From contig DGOK01000033.1 in NCBI GenBank assembly GCA_002389385.1, positions 1-37,311 of the forward strand: 37,311 nucleotides of DNA, in the 5' to 3' direction. Of this stretch, positions 34,757-37,311 are shown piece after piece (position 1 is the first letter of the stretch; each line of letters begins with the position of its first letter). Position numbers and translations under genes: made by a program. This DNA is from Rhodospirillaceae bacterium UBA4468. GTDB taxonomy: Bacteria; Pseudomonadota; Alphaproteobacteria; Rhodospirillales; Casp-alpha2. The notes beneath the pieces are model-generated. The model was not told the origin of the DNA. It ran no database searches and worked only from the letters and a program-made list of their open reading frames with translations.

Positions 34757-35892
34757 TCACTGCTGAAACATTTCTACGCCAGGCAAAATTCAAAGGATTT
34801 GATTTTTTCACAGGTGTACCGTGCTCATTCCTGACCCCGTTGATCAATGGGGTTTTGAACGACACTGATACGGAATATGTCGCTGCGGCGAGTGAAGGCG
34901 AAGCTGTTGCTATAGCCGCTGGGGCGTGGCTTTGTGGCCGCGAAACGGTCGTTATGTTCCAAAATTCTGGTTTAGGAAATGCCGTTAACCCGCTGACATC
35001 ACTTAATTTTCCTTTTAAAATACCAACTCTTATTATTTGCACATGGCGCGCCGGACCAGGCTTCGAAGATGAGCCTCAACACGCGTTGATGGGGCAAATT
35101 ACGCCAGATCTTTTTGAGGTTATGCGTATCCCCTATAGCCTTTTCCCAAACGATGATGAGTTGGTTCCAGCTAGGCTCGGTGATGCCAAATCTCAAATGA
35201 CGGAGAGTGGCCTGCCAAGTGCATTCATCATGCAGAAAGGTGACGTGAGCGATCAGGAACTCACCTCTCATGGTAATGATGTGCCCCGGGTTGCTGGTAT
35301 ACTCATAGATCGACGAGGGCATGGTTCATTCCCAAGTCGTTACGTGACACTTGAGGCATTGGTGTCTGTTGCACCTGATAACGCGGGTATCATCGCGACA
35401 ACGGGTAAATCTGGTCGCGAGTTGTTCACAATTGCGGATCGCCGTCAGCACTTTTACCAAGTTGGGTCTATGGGATGCGCAGCTGGGATGTGCCTTGGTG
35501 TTGCGTTAAATACGGACAAGCCTGTCATCATCTTGGATGGTGATGGTGCCTTAATGATGAAAATGGGAACGTTGGCGACGATCGGTGCCTATGCACCAAA
35601 AAATCTGGTGCATGTTGTTCTGGATAATGGAACGTATGATTCCACGGGCGGCCAGCCGACTGTTTCTAATGGTGTTGATTTTGCCGCAATCGCAGTCGCA
35701 TCGGGGTATCAACAGGGTATTCACGTTGATGATATTGCCGGTTTTAAAAAGGCAGTGGTTGAGGCGTTGCTTGATGATGGTCCAACGTTGATCCATATGA
35801 AGATTGCGCCTGGCTCCCTCTCAAAATTAGGCAGGCCTAATGTAAGCCCGCCGGACGTCGCGCGTCGCTTTAAAGCTTTTCTAGCTGAATAA
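34753..35892 (+). CDS. ppd: Phosphonopyruvate decarboxylase (TPP enzyme)
   Basis: A 379-residue thiamine diphosphate enzyme that decarboxylates phosphonopyruvate to phosphonoacetaldehyde, pulling the unfavourable PEP mutase reaction forward. The N-terminal domain has GVPCSFLTPLING (21-33) and the activating Glu in AASEGEAVA (about 46-54). The C-terminal domain has the TPP motif from DGDGALMMKMG near 260 to VVLDNGTYDSTGG. All key parts are intact. It starts with GTG, overlapping the PEP mutase stop by 4 bases. An aminotransferase for making 2-aminoethylphosphonate is not in the window. Confidence 0.94.
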   Translation: MITAETFLRQAKFKGFDFFTGVPCSFLTPLINGVLNDTDTEYVAAASEGEAVAIAAGAWLCGRETVVMFQNSGLGNAVNPLTSLNFPFKIPTLIICTWRAGPGFEDEPQHALMGQITPDLFEVMRIPYSLFPNDDELVPARLGDAKSQMTESGLPSAFIMQKGDVSDQELTSHGNDVPRVAGILIDRRGHGSFPSRYVTLEALVSVAPDNAGIIATTGKSGRELFTIADRRQHFYQVGSMGCAAGMCLGVALNTDKPVIILDGDGALMMKMGTLATIGAYAPKNLVHVVLDNGTYDSTGGQPTVSNGVDFAAIAVASGYQQGIHVDDIAGFKKAVVEALLDDGPTLIHMKIAPGSLSKLGRPNVSPPDVARRFKAFLAE

Positions 35893-35987
35893 CCTGCAGA
35901 CACTAATATTGCGCATTTACCGATTATGTTGTCCCGTGATGATCTTGACCTTATAAGCGCCTTACCCAAGATGAGCGGGAGTGCCGA

Positions 35988-37311
35988 GTGCCCAAAATAA
36001 CTGAAGATACCAGAGATAATCTGTTTGTCGGGTTTGTTGGGGTGGTTGTTGATTTATGTCAGCGCCGCGCATTGTGGGTGACATGCGTTGCTGTGATGGT
36101 GACCGTATTTGCCAGTATTTTTCTTGTTAACAATATCCGCATTGATACAGATACAGAAGAGATGCTCTCGTCATCGCTTCCATTTCGTCAGAATACCATC
36201 GCCTTGGATAAAGGGTTTCCTCAATTTGATGGTTTGATGCTGATTGTTCTGGATGCACCTGATCCGGATGCCGCAGATGATGCAGCTTGGAAATTAGTTG
36301 ATGAATTTCGCCAAGTTCCAGATATTTTTAGTAACGTCTTTTCGCTCGAGTCTGACCCGTTTCTCCGCCAACACGGCTTACTTTATAGTGAAGTAGAAGA
36401 TCTTAACGTTCTCTCTGACAGGCTGATCGCAGCACAACCGTTTCTTGGTGTTTTATGGCAGCAGCCAAATCTTGATGGCCTCTCGAATATGCTGGCGCTG
36501 CTGGCTAAAGCGGAAATGGCGGATCAGGAGACCTTTAATGAAGCTGTGAGTGTGCTTGGCACTATGGCAAGTACAGCGAAAAATGTACGTAATGGCGAGA
36601 ATGCGAAAGTTGTGTGGTCAGATGTCCTTAAAGGGACCAAAAGCGCGGAGAAGACAGCGCGTAGGTTGATTACGTTGAAGCCAGCGTTGAATTACGGCTC
36701 GCTCCAGCCAGCAGAAGAAGCAAAAGATAAGATATTTGAAATTGTCGGCAAAGCAGGATTTTTAAGCGAAGGATACAACGTTCGAATTACGGGGTCTGCG
36801 GCCCTGGAAAGTGATGAGCTGGAGAGTGTTGAAGTCGGCATGGGGATCGCAGGCATCGTGTCGCTTGTTCTTGTTATCACCTTACTCCTGATTGGCCTTC
36901 GGTCTTTTGGTGCAATGATTGCGCTGCTTTTGACGTTGGTCGTTGGATTGATTTGGACAGCAGCGTTCGCAATTTTCACGCTTGGCGCACTGAATTTGAT
37001 ATCTGTGGCGTTCGCAGTCCTGTTCGTCGGCCTAAGTGTCGATTTTGGTATACACTTCGTTCTAAGAGTATCTGAGTACGTTGATGGCCAAACGGGCTTG
37101 TCAGAAGCTTTGGCGCGCGGGGGGCGCAGCGTTGGCCCATCTCTTGGCGTATGTACTCTAACGACAGCTATCGCGTTCTTTTCGTTTCTACCAACAGCCT
37201 ATTCCGGCTTAGCGGAGCTCGGCTTTATCGCTGGTGCTGGTATGTTTGTGGCACTAGTTACAAACCTCACTGTTCTGCCTGCATTCATGAAGCTGCTCGT
37301 AAAGCGGCCCC
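35988..37311 (+). CDS. hpnN: HpnN, RND-type hopanoid transporter (N-terminal half, cut by window edge)
   Basis: The frame starts with GTG at 35988 (GGGAG upstream at about 35978) and is open to the end of the window, 441 codons. A membrane segment at about 28-50 is followed by a large periplasmic part, then several membrane segments from about 285, with GLSVDFGIHFVLR, the MMPL/sterol-sensing RND motif. HpnN moves hopanoids to the outer membrane in alphaproteobacteria. Its closeness to hpnA-hpnH makes HpnN a much better call than a general MMPL protein. It follows ppd after 95 bases with no obvious terminator, so the phosphonate genes and hpnN may be one transcript. Confidence 0.88.
   Translation, partial: MPKITEDTRDNLFVGFVGVVVDLCQRRALWVTCVAVMVTVFASIFLVNNIRIDTDTEEMLSSSLPFRQNTIALDKGFPQFDGLMLIVLDAPDPDAADDAAWKLVDEFRQVPDIFSNVFSLESDPFLRQHGLLYSEVEDLNVLSDRLIAAQPFLGVLWQQPNLDGLSNMLALLAKAEMADQETFNEAVSVLGTMASTAKNVRNGENAKVVWSDVLKGTKSAEKTARRLITLKPALNYGSLQPAEEAKDKIFEIVGKAGFLSEGYNVRITGSAALESDELESVEVGMGIAGIVSLVLVITLLLIGLRSFGAMIALLLTLVVGLIWTAAFAIFTLGALNLISVAFAVLFVGLSVDFGIHFVLRVSEYVDGQTGLSEALARGGRSVGPSLGVCTLTTAIAFFSFLPTAYSGLAELGFIAGAGMFVALVTNLTVLPAFMKLLVKRP

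Noticed and set aside
36692..36979. Minus-strand open frame of 95 residues near the right edge
   Set aside because: It is antisense to the membrane region of hpnN, low-complexity in Ser/Pro, with no family signal.

Overview
The window looks like a chromosomal segment of an alphaproteobacterium of intermediate GC. The evidence is a DUF2849-CysI-DUF934 sulfite reductase operon, a complete hopanoid (hpn) block with HpnC/HpnD/HpnE in place of a single squalene synthase, and many short catabolic operons with ATGA/GTGA stop-start overlaps. A marine or Rhodospirillales-like lineage is a guess from gene content. I saw no phage, IS element, CRISPR array, rRNA or tRNA.

Left part (1-15.6 kb), catabolic and secreted genes. 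A partial MlrC-like protein and a small exported protein face an operon of crotonase, two tandem SDRs and a DUF849/BKACE enzyme (minus strand). Next come two tandem paralogous secreted proteins of unknown function (minus), a four-domain rhodanese and an isocitrate/isopropylmalate-type dehydrogenase (plus), and an operon of crotonase, MmgE/PrpD and a DUF1932-type NAD-binding dehydrogenase (minus). The dehydrogenase is broken by a +1 frameshift in a run of six G. An MFS transporter follows (plus), then GST, alpha/beta hydrolase and a DsbA-like isomerase (minus). These look like acyl-CoA and carboxylic acid degradation units; no substrate can be named from sequence alone.

Middle part (15.6-21 kb). 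A decayed C-lobe of a Ser/Thr protein kinase lies before the sulfite reductase operon. A 2-hydroxyacid dehydrogenase and a convergent ADHFE1-like transhydrogenase follow.

Right part (21.2-37.3 kb). The hopanoid locus runs hpnM-hpnC-hpnB-hpnD-hpnE-shc-hpnG (plus), hpnH and ispH (minus, hpnH overlapping hpnG tail to tail), then hpnA (plus) and, at the right edge, hpnN. Between hpnA and hpnN sits a phosphonate cassette: a stand-alone nucleotidyltransferase, a PEP mutase fused to a second nucleotidyltransferase, and phosphonopyruvate decarboxylase. This suggests that C-P bond chemistry and CMP activation are coupled to hopanoid or outer-membrane lipid biogenesis. The PEP mutase frame carries one in-frame amber codon, exactly at the Ser of the diagnostic EDK-x5-NS motif, while everything around it is intact.

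The main points for follow-up are the phosphonate cassette inside the hopanoid locus, the amber codon, the tandem secreted paralogs, the tandem SDRs lacking the catalytic Tyr, and an inverted repeat that could hide the ribosome binding site of the first catabolic operon.
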